In this document: positions 1 to 10,800 of the stretch, one piece after another
Position numbering within the stretch: position 1 is the stretch's first letter
How the letters are laid out: each line of letters begins with the position of its first letter
Assembly (NCBI GenBank): GCA_031552185.1
Contig: JAVBMU010000072.1
Span: 1 to 47,201 of the forward strand
Reading direction: 5' to 3'
Origin: JAVBMU01 sp031552185
GTDB taxonomy: Bacteria > Actinomycetota > Actinomycetes > Actinomycetales > Cellulomonadaceae
DNA length: 47,201 nt
Notes under the pieces: model-generated
Told to the model about the DNA's origin: nothing
The model's database searches: none
The model's input: only the letters and a program-made list of their open reading frames with translations
Made by a program: the position numbers and the translations under genes

Positions 1-4
1 TGCG

Positions 5-195
5 CGAGGTAGAGCCACGGCGCGCGAGGTAGAGCCGTAGCGCGACCGACACGCCGGTCCCGCGACGCCACGGATCTACCTCGGCCTCGCCGGCTCTCTC
101 GGCGCGCGCGCCGGCCGGGGCCACCCGCGAACCACCCGACCCCACCTCTATCTCGTTCGGCAAACCTCTATCTCGCCGGGCATACCTCTATCTCG
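5..195. repeat. Family A intergenic array, locus 1 (20-bp phased, direct then inverted)
   Basis: The core CGAGGTAGAG occurs at 5 and 25, exactly 20 bp apart. Its reverse complement follows as CTACCTCG at 76-83 and as the variant CTCTATCTCG at 146, 166 and 186, again exactly 20 bp apart. The motifs point toward each other around a GC-rich centre. The array lies beyond the 3' end of the minus-strand hydrolase, and no credible gene is visible in the first 260 bases. Related arrays are at 25083 and 42228. Function unknown; protein binding or RNA folding/termination are both possible. Confidence 0.8.
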
Positions 196-260
196 CGCGG
201 CCGCCCGCCGGCCGCCGGCCGCAGGGAACTCGCGCGGCCACCCGCCGCAACGAGGATCAG

Positions 261-1439
261 TCATCCAGCCACGGGGCCGACGCGGGCGTCGAGCCAGTCG
301 AGGATGCCGGTCAGGTAGCTGGACCGGGCAGGTTCGGGGCTGAGGGCGAGGTCGTGTGCGCCGCCCTCGATCACGAGGTGGGTCACGTCGGGTCCGAGCC
401 GGCCGGCCCGGTCCCGGATATGCGCGACGTCGAGCACCGAGTCGGTGGTGAGCAGTTCCGCGTGCGCCGTGGTGTTCGGCCCGGACCGGGCCGAGCGCGC
501 GACCAGCACGGGGCAACCGATGGCCAGGCCGCGGGCCAGGCGCGCATGGCCGCGCCGGACCTGCCGCAGCCAGCCTGCCCGGGCGGGCGCCTCGACGAGG
601 GGCTTCCATTCGACGTCGAAATCCCATTCGCCCCCGGTGCTGCGGTGCAGGGCGCGGGCGTAGTGGGCGCCCAGGCGACCGACGGGCAGCCGCGGCGCGG
701 CCCGCCCGACGACGTCGATCACCCGGGTGGAGATCACCCGGTTCACCCAGCTTGCGTTGAGGTCGACCCAGGGGCTGTTCAGGACGAGCGCCGCGAGCCG
801 GCCGGGGCGGGCATGCGCCCACAGCGCCGCGACGAGGCCGCCGGTCGAGTGCCCCAGGAGGACCGGCGGGCCGCCGGCGGGGTGCTCGGCTCGAATGACC
901 CGCAGGGCGGCGTCGATGTCCTCGGCGTAGGCCGCCAGCACGGTGGTGAACCCGGGGTCGTCGCCCGGCCGGTCCGGGGCGCCGCTGCCGCGGCCGATCG
1001 AGCGCCCGTGGCCGCGCAGATCCACGGCGTAGAAGGGGTACCCGCGCGCGGTGAACGCCGCCGCGAGATGCGGGTGAAAGAAGTAGTCGCTGTATCCGTG
1101 CACGTACAGAACGGCCGGCCGCACGCCAGTGGCCGGCTGGGGTGCCGAGCCGGCGAGGGTGGCCGCGTTGGCCGGGGCGGTGGCGCCGGCAGTTTTGGTG
1201 GGGGCGGCCGGGTCGGTCGCGTCGGCCGGGTCAGTTGCCTCGGCCGGGTCGGTCGCGCCGGCGGGGCGAGGCGCGGGGTGGGCGGGCCGCACCAGCGTGG
1301 CGATGGCCCCGGCGGGAAGGTCGAGGTCGCGCGCGAGCCAGCCGTCGAGGATGTCCGGGCGCCACGGGCCGCCGGTAGTCGGGCCGCCGGTAGTCGGGTC
1401 GCCGGTGCTGGGGCCGCTCACGGCATCATGGTCACTCAC
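261..1439 (-). CDS. Alpha/beta hydrolase (serine aminopeptidase S33 / monoacylglycerol lipase-like)
   Basis: Predicted cytoplasmic serine hydrolase of the alpha/beta fold; the substrate cannot be read from sequence. The first core strand and oxyanion region read VLYVHGYSDYFF, followed by VDLRGHGRS. The nucleophile elbow is GHSTGG, with Ser near residue 198. A C-terminal IEGGAHDLALS supplies the likely catalytic His. A low-complexity Ala/Thr/Asp-Pro stretch of about 45 residues sits just before the first core strand and looks like a slippage expansion. The start is uncertain: GTG at 1439 is chosen because the frame upstream runs into the 21-bp repeat array, and GTG at 1421 is equally possible; neither has a strong ribosome binding site. 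The gene diverges from the giant surface-protein gene. Confidence 0.8.
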   Translation of the reverse strand: MSDHDAVSGPSTGDPTTGGPTTGGPWRPDILDGWLARDLDLPAGAIATLVRPAHPAPRPAGATDPAEATDPADATDPAAPTKTAGATAPANAATLAGSAPQPATGVRPAVLYVHGYSDYFFHPHLAAAFTARGYPFYAVDLRGHGRSIGRGSGAPDRPGDDPGFTTVLAAYAEDIDAALRVIRAEHPAGGPPVLLGHSTGGLVAALWAHARPGRLAALVLNSPWVDLNASWVNRVISTRVIDVVGRAAPRLPVGRLGAHYARALHRSTGGEWDFDVEWKPLVEAPARAGWLRQVRRGHARLARGLAIGCPVLVARSARSGPNTTAHAELLTTDSVLDVAHIRDRAGRLGPDVTHLVIEGGAHDLALSPEPARSSYLTGILDWLDARVGPVAG

Positions 1440-1448
1440 GGCACCATG

Positions 1449-1548
1449 TTCCCACTGCGTTCCATGGTGTGTTTCCACTGTTCCATGGTGTGTTTCCACG
1501 GCGTTCCCCAGTGTTCCCACTGCGTTCCCCAGTGTTCCCACTGCGTCC
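1449..1548. repeat. Family C array: 21-bp tandem repeat between divergent genes
   Basis: TTCCCAC/TTTCCAC motifs start at 1449, 1472, 1493, 1514 and 1535; the last four are exactly 21 bp apart. Interleaved TTCCATG/TTCCCC half-units start at 1460, 1481, 1504 and 1525. All units have the same orientation, unlike families A, B and D. A 21-bp period keeps the reading frame, so part could be read as seven-residue repeats in an extended hydrolase N-terminus, but nothing conserved lies further upstream. I treat it as intergenic. Confidence 0.65.
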
Positions 1549-1751
1549 GGCTGCGCCGGCCACGACGACGACCGAGATCCTGCTGAAGCCGCGCCGGACG
1601 ACGAAACGGACGAATCCGCGCCCGGGCTGCTGAAATTTGTGAGCTGGGCAAAAGATATAAGGCCGATGCATGAGATATGTCTGTCTTGCACCGTCATAAG
1701 CGCGCTTTGCTCGATCTTGAGAATGCCGTCCGCCGGCGGAGGGGATACCGT

Positions 1752-1780
1752 TTGCCAGACCAGTAACACCAAAGTATTAA
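1752..1780 (+). promoter_or_regulatory. Candidate promoter of the giant surface-protein gene
   Basis: TTGCCA at 1752-1757 and TATTAA at 1775-1780 are separated by 17 bp, a good housekeeping-sigma match in an unusually AT-rich patch. The start codon at 1801 is only 20 bp past the -10, so the leader would be short, with the purine-rich AGGGGG near 1787 as ribosome binding site. The short leader lowers confidence. Confidence 0.4.
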
Positions 1781-1800
1781 CAAAGCAGGGGGCAAGAGTC

Positions 1801-4800
1801 ATGCAAGTTCGTCTTCGCCTGTCCGGACGTGGCCACGCCGCGAGGGACACCCGGCGAAGGGGACCGGCGCGCCGCGCCGCCGCGGTAGCCACTGCGGCCG
1901 CGCTATCGCTGACGGGTCTGGTGGCGCCGGCGCAGGCGACGGGCGTTCTGCAGGCACGCCCGCGGGCCGGCGCGGCGAGTGCCGCGCAGGCGGGGGCCGC
2001 GCACGCGAGCGCCGCGCAGGCCGGCTCGAGCGCGGCCCGCGCCCGGGTGCGTTCGACCAAGTCGCGGACGGCCGGCGGCGCGCAGCCCGTCGCGGTCCCA
2101 GGTCCGACGAGCACCCGCTCGGTGGTCACGGTCAAGGTGGGTGGCGATCGCACGGGCGCCGGCACGGTCGGCAATCTGCAGGGCGTCACCCTCCGGCTCT
2201 TTCACGACAACGGCGGCGCCGGCGGCGCCAGTGGCGCCCCCGGGACGGCGCTGAGCGAGACGTGGGCCACGTGCACCTCGGACGCCGACGGCGACTGCAG
2301 CTTTGTCGTCCGGAATACGGGATCAGGCGGCGAGTACAACAAGAAGCGCCTGTGGGTCAAGCAGGTCGACGCACCGTCGGGTTGGAGCATGAACTCCACT
2401 CTTGCGACCGGTACGAGCCCCGCCTCGACGGCCTATGCGTTCCGAACCCCGGAATTGGTCGCCAGCCAGACCTATCGTTCAACCGCGGATTTCATGAACA
2501 ACGAAACCGGCGCGAGGACGTCCAGCGGCACGTGGCAGAACTCGAGGACGAATCCCGGGTTCCCGAACAGTTGCGGGATGGATGTCGCCCTCGCGATCGA
2601 CCTGTCCCGCTCGGTCGGCTCCGCGCTGCCTGACCTCAAGAACGCCGCGAAAAGCCTTGTGGATGCCCTGACCGGCACCCCGAGTCGGGTCGCCCTCTTC
2701 ACCTTTGCGACCACGGCTCCGGCGGCTCCGAACACCAACCTGGCGCGCACCTCGGTGTCCACCCCCGGCGGCGCCAATACGGTGAAGGACCGCATCGACA
2801 CGTACGAGTTGGGCACTTACACCAACTGGGACCGCGGCCTGTACCAGATCGTCACCGGGTCGGCGGACAAGAAGTTCGACCTCGTCATCGTCCTCACGGA
2901 CGGGAACCCGACGGTGTACGGCGCCAATTCCGGAAGCAGCACCACCCGGTTCGCGGAGATTGAGCACGGCATCTTCTCGGCCAATGCCCTCAAGGCCATG
3001 GGGACCCGCGTCGTCGCCATGGGGGTGGGCGCGGGGGTCAGCGGGCCGGCCGACAACCTGAAGGCGATCTCCGGGCCGACGAAGAACTCCGACTATTACC
3101 AGGCGAGTACGTATGCGGACGCGGCCAACGTGATGCGCGAACTCGCCCAGGCGAAGTGCAAGGGCAAGGTTTCGATCGTCAAGCAGATCGTGCCGTCGAC
3201 CGCCGTCGGCGAGGACATCAGCCGCGTCACGCCCGGCGGCGGCTGGGAGTTCACCGTGACGACCTCGACGCCCGGCGTCGGGCCGGCGTCCCAGACGGGG
3301 ACGACGGAGGCGGACACCGGCGCGGTCAACCTGCCCCTCACCTGGCCCGCCGGCCTGACCACCGCGCCGACCAAGATCGTCGAGGAGGCGCAGGAGGACT
3401 TCGACCTGATGACGATCGGCGGCAAACGGGCGGTCTGCACGAACATCCTCACCGGGGCCGCCTTAACGGTGACCAATGACGCGGCGAATCCGCTCGGCTT
3501 CTCGGTGCCGACCAGCAATGGCACCGCGGTCTCCTGTCAGGTCTACAACAAGGCCAAGGTCCCGAAGGCCAATATCGCGGTGACCAAGAAGTGGGTGATC
3601 GATGGTGTCACCTACGCGGAGGGCGGCCAGCCGGCCGGCATGACCGCGGCGCTCACCCTCGACGGCAGCGCGCTGGCGTGGGGTAACCGCCGCGGCGACC
3701 TTCCGGTGGATACCCCGGTGAAGATCGACGAGACGGCGTCGGTCGCCGGCCGACCGCTGTGCACGCTGCAGTCCAAGCGGATCACGGAGCACAACGGCGC
3801 CGCGGTGGACCTGGCGCTGCCCGCCACCGTCACGCTGCCCCGGGGGAGGAACGACTATGTGATCACAAACACCGTCACCTGCGGCAGCCGGCTCACGCTG
3901 GTCAAGCAGGTGGGCGGCGGCTCGGCCGCCGCGACCGACTGGACGCTGTCCGCGATCGCCCCGGGCGGCGCCCTCGCCGGCCCGTCGGGCGCGACGGGGA
4001 GCGCCGCCGCGACGGGCACCGTGACGCCCGACGTGCCGTACGTGCTGACCGAGTCCGGGAACGGCCACTACCGCCAAATGGTGGCGGAGGGTCAGACGCC
4101 GGTCGCGGGTTCGTCGGGTTCGTGGACCTGCCGCGAGGTCGACGAGTGGGGCAACGTGATCCCGGGCTTCGACGACGGCGCCGAGGGCACGGTCACCGTG
4201 CCGATCGGGCACCGGGTGCGCTGTTCGGCGATGAATGAGACGGCCCGACTCAAGCTGATCAAGCACGTCACGAACGACAGCGGCGGCACCAAGCAGCCGG
4301 CGGACTGGACCCTGACGGCGACGCCGAGCGGGACGCGGCCGGCCGACGTCGGCGCACAATCCGTGCCCGGCTCGTGGGCCGGCGAGACGATCGAAGTACG
4401 CCCCGGGACGCCGTACGCGCTCTCCGAATCCGGGCCGGGCGGGTACGAGCAGACCTCGATCCGCTGTAACACCGGCGTCGGCGGAGCGTCCGAGGACCGG
4501 ACCTCGGTCACCCTCGCGCCGCTCGACAACGTCGAGTGTGTGATCGCGAACAATGACAAACCGGCCCGGCTGACCCTGATCAAAGAAGTGGATAACGGGA
4601 CCACCCAGGCGAGCTACACGGCCCGGGACTGGAGCCTGCACGCGAGCGGCCCGAGCGGGATCAGCGGCCGCACCGGCGACTCCTCGATCACCTCCGCCCA
4701 GGTCATGCAGGGCACGTACACGCTGACGGAGAACGGTCCCAGTGGCTACACGTCCGCCTGGTCGTGCACGGGGGCGACGCTCGAGACCGGTACCAAGATC

Positions 4801-7800
4801 ACCCTGGCGGGCGGCGACAACGCCACCTGCCGGCTGCGCAACACCGCCGTCGCGCCGAAGCTGACGCTGATCAAGAGGGTGGACAACACGTACGGCGGGA
4901 CTCGCAGCGCCGCGGATTTCACACTGCAGGCGACCCGCGCCGGCGCCCCGATCCTCAGCGGCGTCACCGGCGACGCCGCCGTGACGAGCGTGTCCGTGCC
5001 CGTCGGCGAATACGTGTTGAGTGAAGTGAACCCCGACCCGACCGGCTACGACCTCAGCGCGGTGAGCTGCGTCGTCGACGGGAATCCAACCGGGACGAAT
5101 GTGTGGTGGCCGAATGTCACCCTGGGCCTGGGCTCGGTGGCGGTGTGCACCTTCACCAACCAGGACAAGCCGGCCAAGCTCACCCTGCGCAAGAGCGTCG
5201 ACGCCGGGTACACCGGGTCCCCCGCGGCGGCCGGGGACTGGACGCTGACCGCGACGCCGAACGCGATCACCGGGCAGAGCGCGGTCAGCGGCAACGGCTC
5301 GAACGGCGTCGTCGAGGTCCCGGTCAAGGCGGGGCAGTACACGCTCGGCGAGAGCGGGCCGGCCGGGTTCGACGCCGGGAGTTGGGCCTGCACCGGTGGC
5401 ACCGTGGCCTCGGGCGTGGTGAGCGTGCCGGCGGGCGCGAACGTGGTGTGCACCATCACCAACACGGCCCGCGGGTCCCGGCTGACGCTGCGCAAGGTGG
5501 TCACGAACAGCAACGGCGGCGCGCGGACGGCCGCTGAGTTCACACTCAAGGCGAGCCTCGGCGGGACCGAACGGCTCAGCGGCGCCGGCGGCGCGCCCGA
5601 GGTGACGAACGTGGCGGTCCCGGTCGGCGAGTACACGCTGAGCGAGATCAACCCGGACCCGGCCGGGTACGAGCTGGATGCGCTGAGCTGCACCGACCGC
5701 GGCAGCCCGATGTCCGGGCCGAGCGCGGCCGATCCGAAGGTGACCGTCGGCCTCGACGCGGACGTGGTGTGTACCTTCACGAACATCGACAAGCCGGCGA
5801 GGCTGACGCTGAAGAAGGTCGTGCGGGTCGGCACCACCGGTGCGACGCACACGCCGGCGAACTGGACCCTGACCGCGACGCCGGATTCGATCCCGGGCCA
5901 GCCGATGGTCAGCGGTGACGGCACGGGCTCCGGTTCCGGCGCCGTCGACGCGGTGGCGGTCAAGGCCGGCAAGTACACGCTCACCGAGAGCGGTCCGAGC
6001 GGCTACACGGCGGCCACCTGGGACTGCACCGGCGCAACGGTGACCCCGGCGGGCGTCGTCACCGTGCCCAGCGGCAAGAGCGTGGTCTGCGAGATCACCA
6101 ATACGGCGAACGGCCCCCGGCTGACCCTGGCCAAGACCGTGACGAACAGCCACGGCGGTACCCTGACCGAGGACGATTTCACCCTCAAGGCGAGCCGCGG
6201 CGGCAGCGACGTGCTGACCGGACGGACCGGGCTGGCAGCCGTGACCGGCCGCGCGGTGCCGATCGGCACCTACACGTTGTCGGAGACGAATCCGGATGCC
6301 GACGGCTACGAGCTGGCATCCCTGACCTGCACGAACAACGGCGCTGCCCTGACCGGCCCGAGCGCAGCGTCCCCCGAGGTGACGCTCAGCCTCGGCGACG
6401 ACGTTCTCTGCACCTTCGCGAACCGGGACAAGCCCGCGACGCTCACCCTGGTCAAGGAGTTGGAGAACGGCACGACGGGCGCTGCCCACCTGATCGGGGA
6501 GTGGACCCTGACCGCGGCCGGCCCGACGCCGGTCAGCGGGCACAGCGGCGACGCTCCGGTGACCGCAGCCACCGTGGACCGGGGCAGCTACACCCTCGGC
6601 GAGACCGGTCCGGCGGGGTATGCGTCATCGTGGAGTTGTACGGGGGCCGTCGTGGTCGGCACGGCGCTGACGCTGCCCGGCGGTGCCGTGGCGACCTGCA
6701 CCGCCCGCAACACCGCGATCGGGCCGCGGCTGACGCTCGTCAAGACGGTGCACAATGACAACGGCGGCGCCCTGGCGGCCGACGACTTCACGCTGACGGC
6801 GACCAAGGGCGGCGTCGGCTACCTGAGCGGGGCCACCGGATCAGTCGGCGTGACCGACGTGAGGGTCCCGATCGGGGCCTACACCCTGGCCGAGACGCCG
6901 GACGACACCGGGTATCGGCTCGACCTGGCCTGCACCAATCGCGGCACCTCGATCCCCGGCGTGGACGCAGACCACCCGACGGTTTCGCTCGCCCTGAACG
7001 ACGACGTGACGTGCACCTTCGAGAACCGGGACCAGCCGGCCGAGCTGACCCTGCTCAAGCGCGTCCAGGCGGCGGGCAGCGGCACCGCCAAGGTGCCCGC
7101 CGATTGGACCGTGACCGCGACGCCGATCGGCATCACCGGCCAAGGCGTGGTGACCGGCGATGGCTCGGGGGTCGCCCCCGCCGGTGTGGCCGCCACGAGC
7201 GTCAAATCCGGCCGGTACCGGCTCAGCGAGTCGGGTCCGGCGGGCTTCACCGCCGGCGCGTGGTCCTGCACCGGGGCGGTGCTGACCGACGACGTCGTGA
7301 CGGTCACCTCGAATGCCCGGGTGGAGTGCTCGATCACCAACACCGCGATCGCGCCGAAGCTCACCCTGGTCAAGGCGCTGACGAAGAGCCACGGCGGGAC
7401 CGCGACGAAGACCGACTTCACGCTGAAGGCGACCCGGGCCGGCACCGACTGGCTCAGCGGGGCCACCGAATCGCCCGCCGTGACCGGCATCGCGGTGCCG
7501 GTCGGCAGCTACGCGCTCAGCGAGATCAGCCCGGAGCCGGCCGGCTACGAGCTGAGCTCGCTCACGTGTACCAATCACGGCGCGGCGATGACCGGGCCGG
7601 CCAAGGACGCGCCGACCGTGACCCTCACCGAGGGCGCCGACGTCACCTGCACGTTCGCCAACCGGGACAAGCCGGCCAAGCTCACGCTGGTCAAGTCGGT
7701 CGAGAACGGGACGACGGGGGCCACGCACGACGCCGATGAGTGGACGTTGTCCGCGGACGGCCCGACGGACATCTCCGGGCGCACCGGGGCGACGTCGGTC

Positions 7801-10800
7801 ACCGCGGCGGAGGTGGATCGCGGCGAGTACACCCTGGACGAGTCCGGTCCGGCGGGCTATGCCTCGTTCTGGAGCTGCGCGGGCGGCAACCCGCTGGTCG
7901 GGCAGACGATCGAGCTGGCCGGCGGCGACGACGTCACGTGCACCGCCGAGAACATCGCGATCAAGCCGAAGCTGACCCTGGTCAAGACCGTGACCAACAC
8001 CAACGGCGGCAGCCGGACCGCGGCGGAGTTCACGCTCACCGCCACCCGCGGGACCGACGAACTCCTGCGCGGGGCGACCACCGAGCCGGCGGTCACCGCC
8101 GTCCCGGTGCCGATCGGCAGCTACGACCTGGCCGAGATCAGCCCGGAGCCGACCGGCTACGAGCTGACTTCGCTCAGTTGTACCAACGACGGCTCGGCCA
8201 TGACCGGCCCGAGCGCGGCCAACCCGAAGGTCACCCTCGGCCTGGGCGACGACGTCGTGTGCACCTTCGCGAATACGGACAAGCCCGCCGCGCTCACCCT
8301 GCGCAAGGTGGTCGACCTGGGCGAGAGCGGCGCGGGCCACACCTCCGCGGACTGGACCCTGTCCGCGACGCCGATCTCGATCTCGGGGCAACCCGTCGTG
8401 ACCGGGGACGGGACGGGCACGGCGCCCGACGGCGTCTTCGGCACCACGGTGAAGTCCGGCCGCTACACCCTGGCCGAGTCCGGTCCGGCCGGCTTCGACG
8501 CCGGCGCCTGGACGTGCAGCGGCGGAGTCGTCGCGGCCGACGTGGTGACGGTTCCGGGCGGGGCGGAGGTCGTGTGCACCATCACCAACACCGCCCGCAG
8601 CCCCCGGCTCACCCTGGTCAAGACGGTGACCAACGACCACGGCGGCGGCCGGCTGAACACCGAGTTCACGCTCACCGCGACCCGCGCCGGCACCGAGGTG
8701 CTGCGCGGGGTGACGGGGACCCCCGTCGTGACCAGTGTGCCCGTCAAGGTGGGCACCTACACGCTCGCGGAGGTTAAGCCCGAGGTCGGCTACGAACTGA
8801 CGTCGCTGACCTGTACGAACGACGGCAGCCCCATGACCGGCCCGAGCGCAACCACGCCCGAGGTGACCCTCGGCGTCGGGGACAACGTGGTCTGCACGTT
8901 CGCGAACCGAGACCGACCCGCGACGATCAGCCTGCGCAAGACCGTGACGCTCGGCTCCACCGGGGCGACCCACACCCCGGCGGACTGGGAGCTGACCGCG
9001 GTCCCGGACGCGATTACCGGCCAGCCCAGCGTCACCGGCGACGGCTCCGGCACGAGCCCGGACGGCGTCGTCGACGTGGTGGTGAAGTCCGGCCAGTACA
9101 CGCTGATCGAGGACGGCCCCGACGGCTACCAGCCGGGCGATTGGGACTGCACCGGCGGCGAGGTCGTCGGCGACGTCGTGACGGTCGCCTCGGGCGCGAA
9201 GGTGCAGTGCACGATCACCAACACCGCGATCGCGCCGCGGCTGACCCTGGTCAAGACGGTGACGAACCCGAACGGCGGCAGCCGGGCGGCGACGGAATTC
9301 CCGCTCAGCGCCACGAGTGGCGCCACCGTGGTCTCCGGGGTGACCGGGACGGCCGCGGTGACGAACCAGGCCGTGCCGATCGGCAGCTACACCCTGGCCG
9401 AGACGAACCCGGACCCGGCCGGCTACGAGCTGACCTCGCTGAGCTGCGTCAAGGACGGCTCCGCCGTGGCCGGGACGAACGTCGCCAACCCGCAGGTTGC
9501 CCTCGCCCTGGGAGACCGGGTGACCTGCACTTTTGCGAACCGCGACCGGCCCGCCACGCTTACCCTGCGCAAGTACGTCGAAGCGGCCGGGAGCGGGACG
9601 CCGCACACCGGCGCCGACTGGACCGTGACGGCCACACCGATCGGCATCCCGGGCCAGGCCGTCGTCACCGGCGACGGTTCGGGGACTGGGCCCGGCGGCG
9701 TGGATGACGTGAGCGTCAAGTCCGGGCAATACACGTTGAGCGAATCGGCCGGCCCGGCCGGCTTCACCGCGGGCGACTGGGACTGCTCCGGCGCAAGCCT
9801 GGTGGGCGACGTCGTCACGGTGCCCGGCGGTCGGGACGTGGTGTGCACCATCACCAACACCGCGACGGCGCCGAAGTTGACCCTGGTCAAGGAGGTCACC
9901 AACACCCGGGGCGGCGAGCGCACCGCGACGGAGTTCACGCTGAAGGCGACCCGCGGGGGCACCGACATCCTGGCCGGCGTCACCGGAACCACGGCCGTCA
10001 CCAAGCGGCCGGTGGCGATCGGCAGCTACGCGCTCAGCGAGATCAGCCCCGAGGCGGCCGGCTACGAGCTGAGTTCGCTCAGTTGCGAGAACAAGGGCAC
10101 CGCGATGGTCGGGCCCGGCGTCGGGAACCCGACGGTGACCCTCGCCCTGGGGGACGACGTCGAGTGCACGTTCGCCAACCGGGACAAGCCTGCCAAGCTC
10201 ACGCTGGTCAAGTCGGTCGAGAACGGGACGACGGGGGCCACGCACGACGCCGATGAGTGGACGTTGTCCGCGGACGGCCCGACGGACATCTCCGGGCGCA
10301 CCGGGGCGACGTCGGTCACCGCGGCGGAAGTGGATCGCGGCGAGTACACCCTGGACGAGTCCGGTCCGGCGGGCTATGCCTCGTTCTGGAGCTGCGTGGG
10401 CGGCAACCCGCTGGTCGGGCAGACGATCGAGCTGGCCGGCGGCGACGACGTCACGTGCACCGCCGAGAACATCGCGATCAAGCCGAAGCTGACCCTGGTC
10501 AAAACCGTGACCAACACCAACGGCGGCAGCCTGATCGCGGCGCAATTCCCGCTCCGGGCCACCCACGGCGGCTCCGACCTGCTCAGCGGCGCCACCGGCA
10601 CCCCGGGCGTGACCGAGGTCGCGGTGCCAATCGGGGCCTACGCGTTGGCCGAGACCAACCCGGATCCGACCGGCTACACGCTGGACGCGCTGACGTGCAC
10701 CGACCGCGGCGCCGCCATGGCCGGTCCGAGCGTGGCCGATCCGAACGTCACGCTCGCGCTGGGCGCGGACGTCACCTGCACCTTCGCGAATACGGACAGG

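Noticed and set aside
1129..1800. Extension of the giant gene upstream of 1801
   Set aside because: The extra 224 codons are antisense to the hydrolase and low in complexity. The ATG at 1801 gives a proper signal peptide with promoter and ribosome binding site upstream.
1440..2189. N-terminal extension of the alpha/beta hydrolase through the 21-bp array and into the giant gene
   Set aside because: No conserved residues, it crosses the promoter and signal-peptide region of the divergent gene, and homologues start near the first core strand.
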